Source of the DNA: Flaccisagitta enflata
Taxonomy: Eukaryota > Chaetognatha > Sagittoidea > Aphragmophora
DNA length: 64,000 bases
Assembly (NCBI GenBank): GCA_965153355.1
Contig: OZ231126.1
Coordinates: 69,006,001-69,070,000 of the forward strand
Direction: 5' to 3'
Shown here piece after piece: positions 44,042-56,901 of the stretch (position 1 is the first letter of the stretch; the number at the start of each line of letters is the position of its first letter). Under the pieces are notes generated by a model that searched no databases, had not been told where the DNA came from, and was given only the letters and a program-made list of their open reading frames with translations. The translations under genes were made by a program, and so were the position numbers.

Positions 44042-45710
44042 CAACCATGATCTTCGCCACACACGTCATCCCCACTCCCACAGAAGAGCCTCTGGAAGGA
44101 TGCGGATTCGCCAAACTGGTCGTCGATATTGACGGCTGGTACCGGAAAGTGATGAGAGTTGCATCTCTAAAAAAGATCATCGCCTTCTGGAGGAAATATC
44201 GGCGACAGAATTATCAACCGACAAACCAATGGACAGCCACCTCTACTGGTAACCTCCGCATCACCATCGCCAAAAACAGACAAAAACAGCCTTTAGATCT
44301 GTCCATCTCAATTTCAGAATTTCGCAGCGCAGAAAACAACATCTTCAGCGCCACCCAAAAAGTCGCCTTTGCAAAAGAATGGAAAAATCTTCACTTCCAA
44401 GAAATATACCACCCAAACACAGCAAAGGAGATGACGATGAAAAACTCCCCCCTCATCACACACAATCCATTTCTCGACGAGTTTGGCATCATTCGCGTCG
44501 GAAGCCGCCTCGTCAATTCAAACATCAAAGACAAAGCAAAATTTCCCATCATCCTCCCCATACAGATCCAAAACTCGTCCAGACAGAGGGTCTGGATCAT
44601 CCACGATTCACGAGCTCACGCCGCGCCAAACATACTCCTCAACTCGTCCAGACAGAGGTATGGATCATCTGACACGGCCTCCAAGAAGTCACCAGCGTCA
44701 TCAGGAAGTGTGTGTCGTGCCAAAAAGCCTTCAAAAAGCCCATGACGCAAAAAATGGCAACTCTTCCCTCCTTCCGCGTCACTCCTCTCCCCCCGTATGA
44801 ATGGACGGGACTTTATCTCTTTGGCCCCGTCGCCGTGAAAATAAACAAACGCGCATCATGGAAAGTGTGGGTCGTCGTGTTTACATGTATGTCGACGCGC
44901 TCGGTTCACGCAGAAATCGTCATGAAACAAGACGCTAGCTCCCTCATCCTGGCGATATGCAGATTCGTCGCCCGCAACCCCAACGCCCGCCATTTCGTCT
45001 CTGATCGCGGCTCCAACATGACCTCAGCGGATAAAATCCTCAAGCAACAGCTCGTCGACTACAATGAATCTGCAACGACACAACTCAAAAAGAAAGGGAT
45101 TCAATGGGACTTCATTCCTGCCGCCACACCCCATTACGGCGGTGTCTGGGAGCATGTCGTCGGCATCTTTAAAAAACATATCAAGGCGTTAGCCATTGGC
45201 GATTCCATCCACTACGACGTCTTCCAAACCGCCATCGAGATTGAAGCCGCAATAAATCGCCGCCCACTGACCGCCATCCCCGCTGAATCCAACAGCTGCG
45301 AAGCCATCACGCCGCTGTCCATTCTCAACCCCACCGCCCGATCTCACTCAGACGTCGTTGTCATCCCCAACTCATCGTCGACAGAGGTGGATCGCCTCAA
45401 GTCAGCATGGACAAATGCCCAATCCCTCGTGAATCGATTCTGGAACGCGTGGAAAAGAGACTTTCTGTCGCTGTTGCACGGACGTGAAAAATGGCAAAGA
45501 TCATCCAAAAACTTGGAGATAGATGATCTCGTGTTGCTCGTGGACGACAAAGTATCACGTGGACATTGGAAATTGGGTCGCGTGGTGAAGGTGGAAGTGG
45601 ACGATGGTCATGTCAGAAAGGCATACCTGAGAACAGCGGATAAAAAAGTGGTTCTCCGCGATAGGACCAAACTTGTCCATCTGGAATTGGACCAAGAAGA
45701 CAACGATTAA
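44042..45710 (+). pseudogene. duplicate BEL integrase, 5'-truncated and scrambled
   Basis: A copy of 30,173-31,836 lacking everything upstream, including gag and RT. Between about 44,560 and 44,690 the zinc-domain region is rearranged: a segment containing AACTCGTCCAGACAGAGG is present twice and a stretch equivalent to 30,690-30,760 is replaced, breaking the frame. The core (from about 44,712) is intact and keeps the D-to-Y change (GLYLFGP), second D and E. Confidence 0.88.
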
Positions 45711-45982
45711 ACCCGTTTATAATAGTTATGTCTATGGGCCTGTACTCTTTACTACTTCTAAGGAAAAAGGGCACATATTAATCTGCATATCTTAATTCTC
45801 TCGCATCGCCTCTCAAATACCCTGTCATCCTCTCAACTTCTCTTACTCTCACTCACGATCTTTTATCATGCCTCGCCATCATTTTCTTGCTATATCCATT
45901 TCATACACGTCAAATCAATTTTGTCTGTCTGTTTTCATACCATAACCTTGATTCATGCTTCAGTTTTATCAGATACTATAAA

Positions 45983-48401
45983 ATGGCCGAAAAAATGCAA
46001 GTTGACGGTGATGTGGTCGCACCGGAAAAGGACATTGGACCACCTGTGTCCCTCCCCGGCGCCGACGCATCCTCCTCTTCATCGACTCCTCACACCACTG
46101 CCGTCACCTCCTCATCTCCCCGCCCTCAACAATCCCACCCTACATGCACATCCACCCTCGACTCATCCGCCATCCTCCACTCAGACGCTGCCGACAAAGA
46201 CCTGGATTACGACGACACAGACGATACTTCCCACCATCCTCCCGGGGCAGAATGTGAAGCCACCTTCACCTCCGCCTCCGCTTCCCTCCTCGACGATCCT
46301 CTTCCCACGCTTCCCTTCGCCTGCCAATGCGTCCCCGACGACCTCCTCCAAGATGCCTCCCCCGACAACGACCCCAACACTCCATACCCCAGAGACATTC
46401 ACAAGCAAATATTCCAAACATCCAAAGAAATCCCATACTGGATCAGCCCCGCCAAACACATCATCCACGAACACAAGACCGTCCATCCTCCCCGTCCTGC
46501 CTACGTCTCCTTCTCTACCTCCGTCCAAGCCCAGTTCAATCCAAAAGAGACCCTAGAATACATCCTTAAACAACAAAAACTAGCTGAAATAGAAGAAAAG
46601 ATAAAAGCCCAGGAGAAAGAACAGAGCGACAGCGGCACTTTTGGACCACCTGGAGTCGCCTCTGCCGCCCTGCCTTCCTCCTCAACATTCAACATCTCCG
46701 TCCATCCATCATCCTCCTCCTCCTCCTCCACCAGCTCCTCCTCTCTTTCCCGACGATGGTCTCCGCCTCCCAAACCCATCGCCATACCACCACTCCATTC
46801 TCATCCCCAAATCCATCAAATTCGACAAAGACGGACACATCTCCCTCGCAAGCACCATCCCCATCCTCCCACCTGTGCCTCAGACTGAAGAACTGGCTGT
46901 AATAGAGGCGGACATGAAGTCCTTCTACGCGATTATGAGACGCCAACGCACCTTCCTGAAAGAAAAACATGAGCAGTGGTCGAAGACGGGCAAACTCGAC
47001 CCTACCCAACAAAAATTCCTCGCAGCCGGCCAAGCCCACGTCGACCTGTGGTTTGATATTTCGAAAGACGTCTTCCGCGGTGAATATCTTGCCTCCATCA
47101 ACGCAGATAACTCCATATACGAGATATTCGACCCCATCATGCCGCCAACTGCATCCACACCTCCTCATCCTCCTCCGCCTCCCATCCAACCTCCTCCTAC
47201 GCCTTCCACCCTACCTCCTCCTCCACCTCCGTCCCAACATCCTCCTCCGGCACTCATCCAACATCCTCCTCCTCCTCAGCCAACACCTCCGGCCAAACCA
47301 ACTCCCATCCAACATCCCCTTCCTCCTCAGCCAACACCATCGGCAAAACCATCCTCCATCAAACCTCCTCCTCCTCCTCCTGCACGCTCAACCCAACCAT
47401 CTCCCATCCGCCAACCTCCTCCAGCCAAGCCATCTCCCCGCACCCCTCTTCTTCCTCTACCGCCGAAAGAGAACCGCCACTCCTCCCTAAAGACCCACCA
47501 ACACGTCGAGAAGCCTCGCCCTACTCCACTCATGGCGCAATCAACCCAACAGAAACGGCCCAGAAGCCCCATCCGCCCTCCAACCGATCCACCAGCCTCC
47601 TCATCATCATCATCATTCCGTCTTCCTCCTCCTCCTCCTTCAACCCGCCAACGCCCTCCTCCTCTCATGTCAACTCCCATCATTAAAGATTCCATCAACA
47701 CCTCATCCCGTCACCGCTCATCCTCCTCATCCTCAAGACATCGATCCCCTCCGCCATCATCATCATCATCGGGAACCCGTCGTCAATCTCCTCCTCCATC
47801 ATCATCATCAGCACCCCGGCGTCATTCACCGTCACCATCATCATCCTCAGCCTCAAGACATTCAACCCACCAATCATCATCAGCATCACCCATCCTCCCC
47901 CGCTCCTCATCCTCGTCCTCCTCCCGTCCTCCTCCTTCTTCCTCCCCACGCGAGCCGGCAGGCCTTTATCCCCGACAAGCGTCCACTTCCGGTCCGACTG
48001 CGGAGAGGCAGGGGACAGACGACGTCCTCAGACGCCTTGCAAAACTCGAACTGGAGAATTGCGAGCTCAAAAAGACTGTGACTAACCAACGAAAGGACAT
48101 AAATAACCTCAAACAACAACCACAACAACGCACCCCATCCTCATCCTCTCACTCCTCCTCCCGCGACAAAGACCTGACCTTCAACTCCCGACAAGACTAC
48201 CGCAGCGCTCCCACAGAAAACAAAGACTCCACCCACAGAACCATCATCTACAAGGACGACCCCCGCCCCGCGTCATGGGAAGAAGAGACGCGTCACGTGA
48301 TCCCCGCCGACGACGACGAGACGTGGAGCCTCGACCCCCCGCCGAAAAGAGCGGCGCATCGTGGAGGCGCCAGCGGCTCCGGAAGAAAGACCCGCCCTTA
48401 G
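45983..48401 (+). pseudogene. duplicate BEL ORF3, frameshifted
   Basis: Nearly identical to 32,109-34,520 but with a 7-bp insertion at about 46,686-46,692 (ACATTCAACATC versus ACATC), which shifts the frame and ends the first part at 46,888. The remainder is open to 48,401. A few substitutions lie near the 3' end (for example KDDPRP for KDDHRP). Confidence 0.88.
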
Positions 48402-49139
48402 ACAATTAGTAACGTAGCATATCCACCCGGGTGAGTTGTACCATGACCACTTACTAACAAACTGACACTCGCACCAGAAACTGCAGGTTGGGGGCGGGGA
48501 CTTAGACGATACCACTTGGTCTTTTTGCTCTTTATTCTGTTGTTTCACCACACACCACTCCACACACTAAAACCCACCCTCACAACTCATACCCCCCTAT
48601 TCTGGATACTGCTAATTCCGTTCCATCCTACTTACCGAGGTGCGCGGGCGTAAGCCCAGTTCCGGAGTCGCCATCAACCTGGTCTGCAGTGAAAAGCCCC
48701 GTCCTCCTCCTAATCCTCATCGTCACCACCATCTAACGTCATCCTCCCATCCTCCCGCCCGTGCCATCCGCCCCGTGGAACTTTAAGTCAAGACCTCGTG
48801 GAACGATGTTCACCTCCTCCTCCTTCTCCCTCATCCTCGCGCCATCCGCCCCGTGGAACTTTATGAAAGACCTCGTGGAACGATGATCGCCATCTCCTCT
48901 TCCTCCGCATCCCAGCCCTACCATCCAGACTCTTGCGTTATATAATCTATGCTTTTGTACTTATTCTGTCGCATTTATTAACATGCTTTTCCTGTCGCTT
49001 ATATCTTGCCTAAGCCGTGTTTCTTTGGTCTTCCTTCCCCCCCCCCTCCCCCCGGTCCATAGTTTGCTTGCTAAATTTTTTCCCCTAGAACCCCCCCTTC
49101 GAGAAATCACGTGATCTGCTTATTAGCAGATGCAGGGGC
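48402..49139 (+). other. duplicate BEL 3' untranslated region
   Basis: Corresponds to 34,521-35,256 with small differences (a changed TTTAAGTCAAGACC in the first of two direct repeats; longer C-run). Confidence 0.7.
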
Positions 49140-49868
49140 TGTCACTAAACAGCACGTATTTCATGTACATATCTCTCCAGGTCCGTCTCCGCCTCCTCCT
49201 CATCCTCCTCCTCATCCTCCTCCTCATCCTCCTCCTCCTCATCCATCCTCCTCCTCCTCCTCCTCTGCCCGATCCTCATCCTCCTCCTCCTTCCTCGGCT
49301 CAATCCCCGGCTTCATCCTCATCCTTCTCCTCATCCTTCTCCTCATCCTCCTCCTCATCCTCTGGCTCGATCCCCGGCCTCATCCTCCTCCTCCACCATT
49401 CATCCCCGGACTCATTGTGGACTTATTTCATTGTGCCTTTTCTCTCATTGCCTCTACTGTATATATTGGTGTTTAGATTATGATTTCTCCCTTTTTCCCT
49501 TAGATAAGCGAGCAAACTCTTTTCACTCTAACTGACTTTCCTTATTCATGTTGTGCGCATTATCATCCCCTCCATCATCCCCCATCCAGAAACCATCATT
49601 CTACGGATCCTCAGGTATAGGGCATTATTACATTTGATATGGACCGGCCCCCCCTAACACACTGCCCACCATAATTAGCGCCCCCTCCTCCTCTCCTTTC
49701 TCTTTTACTTTTCCCATTCAGAACTTTGTGATCTCTACAATCTTGGATGCGCCTCTTTCGCTTCAGATTGGATGCCAAAGACGGTTCCGCTTATAAACAC
49801 TGGAAAAACATTCACCTTTAAGACTCAGAGCTGCTTGGAGAAACTGAGACTCGTGGCGAACGCTGACA
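49140..49868 (+). repeat. BEL 3' LTR, duplicate copy
   Basis: 729 bp, TGTCACTAAACAGC to CGCTGACA, followed by GCCAA exactly as at 35,983. It differs from the other 3' LTR mainly in the TCC-repeat tract. Confidence 0.9.
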
Positions 49869-50222
49869 GCCAACACCTATAAGTCGCGTGCGAGACATAC
49901 ATGATTACTTAGTGACAATAATAATTTAAAATGACTTAGAATGACTTAAAATGACCTAAAATAACTTAAAATGACTAGAAATGACTAAAAATGGCAATAT
50001 TGACTGTATTGACTTAAATGACAGTAATGACTTAGAATGACTTAGAATGACTTAGAATGACTTAAATTGACTTAAAATGATTTAGAATGACTAAAAATGA
50101 CTGAAACAGATAAAATTGAAAAAAAAAGTAAAATGTGACCAACCGACTGACAGACAGACTGACTGACAGACCAACCGACCAACCGACACAAAGCGGGTGT
50201 AGAGTCGCGTGCACGCGACTAA
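49869..50222 (-). mobile_element. Helentron-like element remnant (duplicate)
   Basis: Copy of 35,983-36,335 with the ATGACTTAAA array and the AGTCGCGTGCACGCGACT palindrome (50,203-50,220). Confidence 0.8.
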
Positions 50223-50616
50223 AAGGATTACACAAACTTGTTTCTGAGGTTTCATCAGCTAAACGCCTTAAAAGTCTATAGAATTTATAAAGATTATCAA
50301 ATATTTCATTTTGATTCTCATTCCTGTAAGCAACTGATAGATTCTGGGGTTGTCAGGATGTCCTGAATATGTCATTTAAAGCTATATTGTAGCTAAAATC
50401 ATGAAATATCTATGGTGGAATGAGCATGAAAAACTGATTTTTGAGACATCAATTTCAAACTTCTGTAACTTTTCAACCGTTTGACTGACATGATTATGCT
50501 TGGTGGCAAATGCTTCATTTTTTGAAGCAGTTTAATTCTATTATGAATTTTTATAACATGGAAAAAACCTAAAACCTTTTTTTGCGCCACACTGTACAAA
50601 AAAAAAACTTCAAAAC
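50223..50616. other. duplicate of Tc1-like right flank
   Basis: Copy of 36,336-36,735 including the TTTTTTGCGCCACACTG end near 50,579-50,595. The junction to the satellite is shifted relative to the first copy. Confidence 0.75.
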
Positions 50617-51707
50617 TTCCACCTTCCACCCTCACACTGGCCCTAATTGGCCACCTATCAAGCTCCTAGGCCTATCTCAACTATATCCACCCATAACCAC
50701 CACCTTCCACCCTCACACTGGCCCTAATTGGCCACCTATCAAGCTCCTAGGCCTATCTCAACTATATCCACCCATAACCACCACCTTCCACCCTCACACT
50801 GGCCCTAATTGGCCACCTATCAAGCTCCTAGGCCTATCTCAACTATATCCACCCATAACCACCACCTTCCACCCTCACACTGGCCCTAATTGGCCACCTA
50901 TCAAGCTCCTAGGCCTATCTCAACTATATCCACCCATAACCACCACCTTCCACCCTCACACTGGCCCTAATTGGCCACCTATCAAGCTCCTAGGCCTATC
51001 TCAACTATATCCACCCATAACCACCACCTTCCACCCTCACACTGGCCCTGCCCCTAATTGGCCACCTATCAAGCTCCTAGGCCTATCTCAACTATATCCA
51101 CCCATAACCACCACCTTCCACCCTCACACTGGCCCTAATTGGCCACCTATCAAGCTCCTAGGCCTATCTCAACTATATCCACCCATAACCACCACCTTCC
51201 ACCCTCACACTGGCCCTAATTGGCCACCTATCAAGCTCCTAGGCCTATCTCAACTATATCCACCCATAACCACCACCTTCCACCCTCACACTGGCCCTAA
51301 TTGGCCACCTATCAAGCTCCTAGGCCTATCTCAACTATATCACCACTAACCACACCTTCACCCTCACACTGGCCCCTAATTGGCCCACCTATCAAGCTCC
51401 TGGGCCTATCTCAGCTATATCCACCCATAACCACCACCTTCCACCCTCACACTGGCTAATTGGCCTGTCAAACTCCTAGGCCTATCTCAGCTATATCCAC
51501 CCATAACCACCACCTTCCGCACCTCACACTGGCCTAATTGTACCTATCAAGCTCCTAGGCCTATCTCAACTATATCCACCTGTACCACCTTCACACCCTC
51601 ACACTGGCCCTAATTGGCCACCTATCCAAGCTCCTAGGCCTATCTCAACTATATCCACCCATAACCACCACCTTCCACCCTCACACTGGCCTAATTGGCC
51701 ACCTATA
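50617..51707. repeat. 81-bp satellite array, second copy
   Basis: About 13 units. The first nine are near-perfect (one with an extra TGCCCC), and later ones are degenerate in the same pattern as units at about 37,310-37,740 of the first array. It ends abruptly at ACCTATACCTTTCC. Confidence 0.93.
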
Positions 51708-52368
51708 CCTTTCCTCTTCAGACTGCTCTCATTTCTGAACGCTTGGAGCTACAGATGTGAGATTGGTCTTGAATGGCAGATACTTTATCCAATTTTTGTA
51801 TGAGAAAGAGTCCTTTGAAATCTTATCATATTCAACATTTTTCTTCTTTTTTGGGAAAAAACAATCTTTGTTACAGTTTTTCTAAGAATTTTGCTAAATT
51901 TTTAAAAGTTTTTGCCTATAATTTAAAGGTTTATGATAAATCCTGACGATTTCTAACTTTGGGGAATTACAATCTATCACTTGAATGAAATCAACATCTG
52001 TGGCTCAAAGCACCTCGAATTTTATATGTTTTCTAAGTCAAAAGTAGCAAGAAAACAGCATTTTTTGTTGAATTCACTGCATAACTTCTTATTTTGATTT
52101 CTGCCAAACTACAAGACCCAGTCACCTGAAATTTTGATACAAAAAACGTCATACATAGTGCTTTCATGGGGAAAAAAAATCACATTGAATAATAAATTAG
52201 TTTTTGCACAATATAGGTTCTTTTCGTGTCAAATGAGATTGAAGACCCTGTACATTGTACATAGACTAAATGGCGTGCGCATATTCTTGTGATCTTGTCG
52301 TTTACCACACGGAATATCCATAATCGATTTTTACTCTCTCATCGATAATTTTTCGCCAGTGAAGTCGC
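51708..52368. other. old repeat DNA, no gene
   Basis: AT-rich; contains GAAATTTTGATACAAAAAAC, shared with the fold-back element at 43,608-44,033. No coding frame. Confidence 0.45.
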
Positions 52369-52537
52369 CTCACACAACACAACACAAAACAAAACAAAAC
52401 AAAACAAAACAACACAACACAACACAACACAACACAACACAACACAAAACAACACAACACAACACAACACAACACAACACAACACAACACAACACAACAC
52501 AACACAACGCATCACAACACAACACAACACAACAAAT
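52369..52537. repeat. (ACAAC)n pentanucleotide array
   Basis: AACAC/ACAAA pentamers for about 169 bp. C-rich ORFs on the minus strand (LCCVVLCC) are repeat artefacts. Confidence 0.95.
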
Positions 52538-52970
52538 CAGTGTAATCGCCCCACACAACCAAACGTTTACGCAACAAAAACGTACGCGCAATCAACTATT
52601 GTGTTCCATTGTTAGGATGCACGTGAAAAAAAGTCACGTGTAAGGAATTTTGAAGAAAAACAAGGCCAACACCTATAAGTCGCGTGACAGACTTAAATAT
52701 GTAATTAGTTTATTACATAACCACTAGAGCCTTGCGACGGAGCATTTCCGCCACGATTTCGACGCGATTTCGACGCGCCTCCTTATCGCCACGCGACTTC
52801 CGTTTCCGGTTGGCGCTAAAACCGCGGTTTTCCGGTTACCATTTCCGGTTTTTTGGGGCGCTTATCACTTGTTGCTTCTCATTTCTTTAAATCCGTTATT
52901 ATTGCAGTTGTTGATCCTATTTTGTACTGAATGGCACAATTGCTAATTATGCCACATCACGCTTTCGTTT

Positions 52971-53506
52971 TTAGTTGTGTGCAGGTGACTCTACATTCTG
53001 CTTTGTCCGTCGGTCGGTCAGTCGGTTGGTTGGTCGGTCGGTTGGTCGGTCGGTCACATTTTACTTTTTTTTGTAATTTTATTTTTTTGACCTCACTGCT
53101 TCTGCCAGAATGGTCTAGTGACCTCAAATATGGCCCCTGCCCACCGTGTATCCAGTAGGGGTGGGGGAAATGCACTTTAGTCAACAGATCAAGTTGCAGA
53201 TGAAGGAAATTTCATAATATGATAAGAATAGATAGTATGCCAAGTTTCAGGGCCTTTGGAACAGTTTCAGCCTAGCCCTTCACCCCCCTGATTTCCCATA
53301 GAAAATGTATAGGAATTATTTTGGCCTTAAAAGTTTCCTATCTTTTATAGTGGGGCAGGAGGGGGGTGGAGGGCTAGGCTAAAACTGTTCCAAAGGCCCT
53401 GAAACTTGGCATACTATCTATTCTTATCTTATTATGACATTTCCTTCATCTGCAACTTGATCTGTTGACTAAAGTGCATTTCCCCCACCCCTAGTATCCA
53501 GCCTTG
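52971..53506 (+). mobile_element. Helentron-like element nested in hAT-like element
   Basis: TTAGTTGTGTGCAGGTGACT (diverged hairpin), a GTCG/GTTG tract, CACATTTTACTTTTTTTTG, CTCACTGCTTCTGCC and TGCCCACC, then the outer end TATCCAGCCTTG, which is interrupted by a 338-bp MITE. Confidence 0.75.
53156..53493. mobile_element. hAT-like palindromic MITE, TSD GTATCCAG
   Basis: A nearly perfect palindrome of 338 bp starting TAGGGGTGGGGGAAATGCAC and ending in its complement, flanked by GTATCCAG at 53,148-53,155 and 53,494-53,501. Arms of about 145 bp match except for a few bases. Confidence 0.9.
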
Positions 53507-53740
53507 TTTTGATCATTGCTTCTTGAACACCACGCCCAAATTGGGCTTGATTTTAAGTCACTTTCCCTGTTCTTGGCAATTTTGTCGGGTACCGGAATAA
53601 TAAGCGCCTCAGTGGAAGCGCGAGAAGGGGTTTGATTTTTTTTTTTCTTTTTGAAATATGCACAACGTGATTTGATTGGCACTATCACATGCCAGCGTTT
53701 ATTTTATGCAAAATCATCATGAGGGAGCTAGATAGGAAGA

Positions 53741-53848
<108 letters not shown>

Positions 53849-53967
53849 AGACGAGGTTTTTCATTGATTAACAAAGACGCGATTAACACAGTCAGTTTAT
53901 GAATCCCGTATCGACCATCAGATGACCGAGGACACATGGCGGTATGGAAAATGTATCGTTGAAGTCG

Positions 53968-54093
<126 letters not shown>

Positions 54094-54738
54094 AAAGAAA
54101 GAGGCAGATTGGCAAGTGGGTTGTTAAAGGCAAGCAGATAACCGATTGATGGCGGTTTCTAAGATGCAAAATCGTCCATCGATTGGTAAGACAAAATTGT
54201 CATCCGATTGTATTTTTCGATTAACTCGCGAGGGTCTAATAACCACATAACTAAAATGACTTTTATTGAATTTATATAACATGACTTCAAATAATTTAAA
54301 ACGACCTAAAATGACTTAAAATGCCCTTTTTTGACTTGAATCGACCTTAAATGTCTAAAATAATTTAATGACTAAAATAACTTAAATTGATTTAAATTGA
54401 TATAAAATGACTTTAAATGACTTAAATTGACATAAAATGACTTAAAATGACTTCAATTGACCTAGATTTACTGAAATTTTATTCAACCGACCTAAATTGA
54501 CTTAAACAGACCTAAAATCACTAAAATGATGAAAACTATTAAAATATCTCAAATGAATTGAATTGACTTAAACTGACTTAAAATGACTTAAAATAATCTA
54601 ATTTGACTTTAAATGATCTATTTGTCTTAAAATAAGCTAGTAGGAATAAAACGAATAAAAAAAGTAAAGTGTGACCGACCGACCGACCGACCGACCGACG
54701 GACAAAGCGGGGTGTAGAGTCGCGTAGCACGCGACTAA

Positions 54739-55597
54739 AAACTTAAAATCTGCTTACCCATTGCTTCCGTCTACCACTGGACGACCCTCATTTCCTCTCG
54801 TCCTCCCTTTTTCGTTCTCTTTTGCAGAAAGAAAAGCAAAATCAGGCTCGCTGATGGTACCAGCGTTGGAATTCCCTAGTGATTAAGGATATTTGAATTT
54901 GATGTGATGATTCGATGCTGTCAAAATGATTTTCACAATCATAGTTATGTCATGACTATCTGTCATTTCATTCCTCTGTCGCCCACTCCACTTGCTTATC
55001 ATCAGTGTACGTAAGTGAGCGGCTCAGTCTCTTTGAAATACCTAGGATAACATTTAATATAATATAATATAATAATATATAATATAAAAGTAAAGCTACC
55101 AAAGGAAGCAACCTTTTTACGAGTTGCTCATTGAGATGGTAGCTGTTCCGACAGAACAATTACAATTATGTGGCAAAGAAAAATAACCAGTCAGTAGTTC
55201 TTCAAAACCAAAAGCACGTGGCAAAGAACTAACCAGTCAGTAGTTCTTAAGAACCAAAAGCGAGCATTGTTACCATGCAACTTCGAAAAATTGAAAATTT
55301 CATGTTAGAAATATTCAAAATTGACCAGTCACTAGTTTTTGAAAATCTAAAGTATAAATCAGTGAAAAAAAAAGTTGCATTTTCACCAAAATTCAACGAC
55401 TTTCCAAAATATAAAAATGAAGACTATAAATACATCCAACTAGAAAATATGATGCTTTCAGAAGTGCAAATGATATCAGTGATTATTCGCTGAGCAAATA
55501 CTGAGGATTTTCTGATACTAAGAAACCGTTTGTAGCGAGAAAAAAAAGAAAATCTCTGTTTTGATCATCGTGCTCTTATGGTCGCTAAGTTAGTGAG
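54739..55597. other. intergenic, small direct repeat
   Basis: No gene recognised. A 46-bp unit starting at GTGGCAAAGAA is present twice (about 55,172-55,261, containing AACCAGTCAGTAGTTCTT). There is a short ATAATATAAT tract at 55,052-55,088. Confidence 0.5.
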
Positions 55598-56530
55598 TCA
55601 TTTAATCGGAAAGCATCCAATTCTTCGCTCACGATCGCCGCCGATAACTATAAAAAACTTGACACTTTTTTCATCCGCAGAAAGAGAATTGTTCAATTGC
55701 TCTGCATCTTGTCGTAGCTTCATCTCCCATGCTTTCTCCACTTGACATTCTAATTTTGTCATGTCGTGAGTGACAACAACCCTGTTCCATTTTTCCATCC
55801 CTTTCAGCTTCTTTGCCTTCAGGAGCATTGCATTCTTTTTTTCCAAGCATGCAAATTTGACCACCAGGGGGCGCATGTTGCCACTGTTTGATGTTCCAAC
55901 ACGAAAATTATGGACGATGTCACAAGAAGGATCCAGGTCCAATTCCAAGTCGGCAGCAAGCAATTTGATCACTGCAAGGTCGTCATCCATTTCATGTAGC
56001 CCGAAAATTATGATGTTGTTCTTCTTTCTTTCGCGTAAGACCCACTCTGGGACAAATTGCACAGGTGTGCCATTTGCTGTTGTGGCTAAGTTGGTTGAGC
56101 TTTGGGCTGAATTTTTAATTTCATCCACTTTAGCTTTGATGGCTTGAAATTCGGTCTGAAGCTGTTGCAATTGGACATCAGTGGATGAGGTTCTTTCTCC
56201 GATAGCATTCATCTTAGTATTCATTTCATCTTTGATACGCCTTATTTCTTTTTTCTCCTGTTCAAACTTGCAATTCATTGCATCTAGCTGTTGTTGCAAT
56301 TTGGTGGATTTCTTCTGAATGGCTTCAGAGTTGGTTTTAGAGGAAACCTGATGCTTTACCACTTGTGCTTTGAAGGAATCAGCAATTTTGATGTGTTTTT
56401 CCATTTTTTTGGAAAGCAAATCGATTGAATCAACCAAAGTAGAATGATGACTGCTAACGCTGTCGATGACGCTAATTAACTTCTCTACATTGTTTTTCAG
56501 TTTTACAATATCACACTGTATTATCTCCAT
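55598..56530 (-). CDS. LINE-like ORF1 protein, standalone
   Basis: An intact 310-codon ORF with a true ATG (56,530). The N-terminal half (about 1-140) is a long coiled coil rich in K, E, Q and S (KSTKLQQQLDAMNCKFEQEK). The C-terminal half starts at WVLRERKKNNIIIFGLHEMD and runs through VRPLVVKF-like GNMRPLVVKFACLEKKNAML. This is the RRM-like fold characteristic of ORF1 proteins of CR1/L1-type non-LTR retrotransposons, which bind RNA as coiled-coil multimers. No endonuclease/reverse transcriptase ORF follows within reach, and I see no poly(A) tail. It may be a truncated element, a spliced or domesticated gene, or an ORF1-only derivative. Confidence 0.75.
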   Translation of the reverse strand: MEIIQCDIVKLKNNVEKLISVIDSVSSHHSTLVDSIDLLSKKMEKHIKIADSFKAQVVKHQVSSKTNSEAIQKKSTKLQQQLDAMNCKFEQEKKEIRRIKDEMNTKMNAIGERTSSTDVQLQQLQTEFQAIKAKVDEIKNSAQSSTNLATTANGTPVQFVPEWVLRERKKNNIIIFGLHEMDDDLAVIKLLAADLELDLDPSCDIVHNFRVGTSNSGNMRPLVVKFACLEKKNAMLLKAKKLKGMEKWNRVVVTHDMTKLECQVEKAWEMKLRQDAEQLNNSLSADEKSVKFFIVIGGDRERRIGCFPIK

Positions 56531-56901
56531 GTCTTGAGTTCAGATTGTCAGAGCAGGATGAAACCGAGACTGTTCTAGATAGCTCTTTATCTCAAAGAGT
56601 GGCGCTTGTGCCAACTGACCCAGTGCCCAGTAACTTCCAACTCTTTGACAATCAGTCTTAGGTTACGATGGCATTAATATATTCAGTACGTTTCAGTCTT
56701 TCTATGAATTTTTGTCTTGGTGGTGAAGGGGTGAACAATTTTTTTTTACAGAAATTCTTTTCTTAAGTTGTTACACATGAAGACCGAAGCTGGAGAATTG
56801 ATTCACTTGGACTTGGGATTCAAAACATATGAGGCGATGAGAGAGAGTGAGACAGAGATAGCGATTTTTAAGATAACGAAATAAAATGATGATGGTCTTT
56901 T
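56531..56901. other. intergenic, nothing recognised
   Basis: Sequence 5' of the ORF1 gene; no clear promoter or repeat. Confidence 0.4.

Larger units (their letters stand above)
44042..51700 (+). repeat. segmental duplication of 30,173 to ~37,740
   Basis: From AACCATGATCTTCGCCACAC onward this repeats the integrase-ORF3-LTR region, the same Helentron-like flank (GCCAACACC...), the Tc1-like right end and the first satellite units, in the same order and orientation about 13.87-13.89 kb downstream. Because the flanks beyond the LTR are shared, it is a duplication of genomic DNA, not a second retrotransposition. Even aberrant satellite units (for example ACACTGGCTAATTGGCCTGT) occur in both. Confidence 0.88.

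Noticed and set aside
44042-49868. A second independent BEL insertion
   Set aside because: The copy has the same GCCAA flank and identical downstream non-retroviral DNA as the first, and lacks a 5' LTR, so it is a genomic duplication.
50582-51349. 255-codon ORF with 27-residue repeats (PNWPPIKLLGLSQLYPP)
   Set aside because: The repeat unit is 81 bp (27 codons), so phase is kept by chance; indels in neighbouring units break it and no start context or expression signal is seen.
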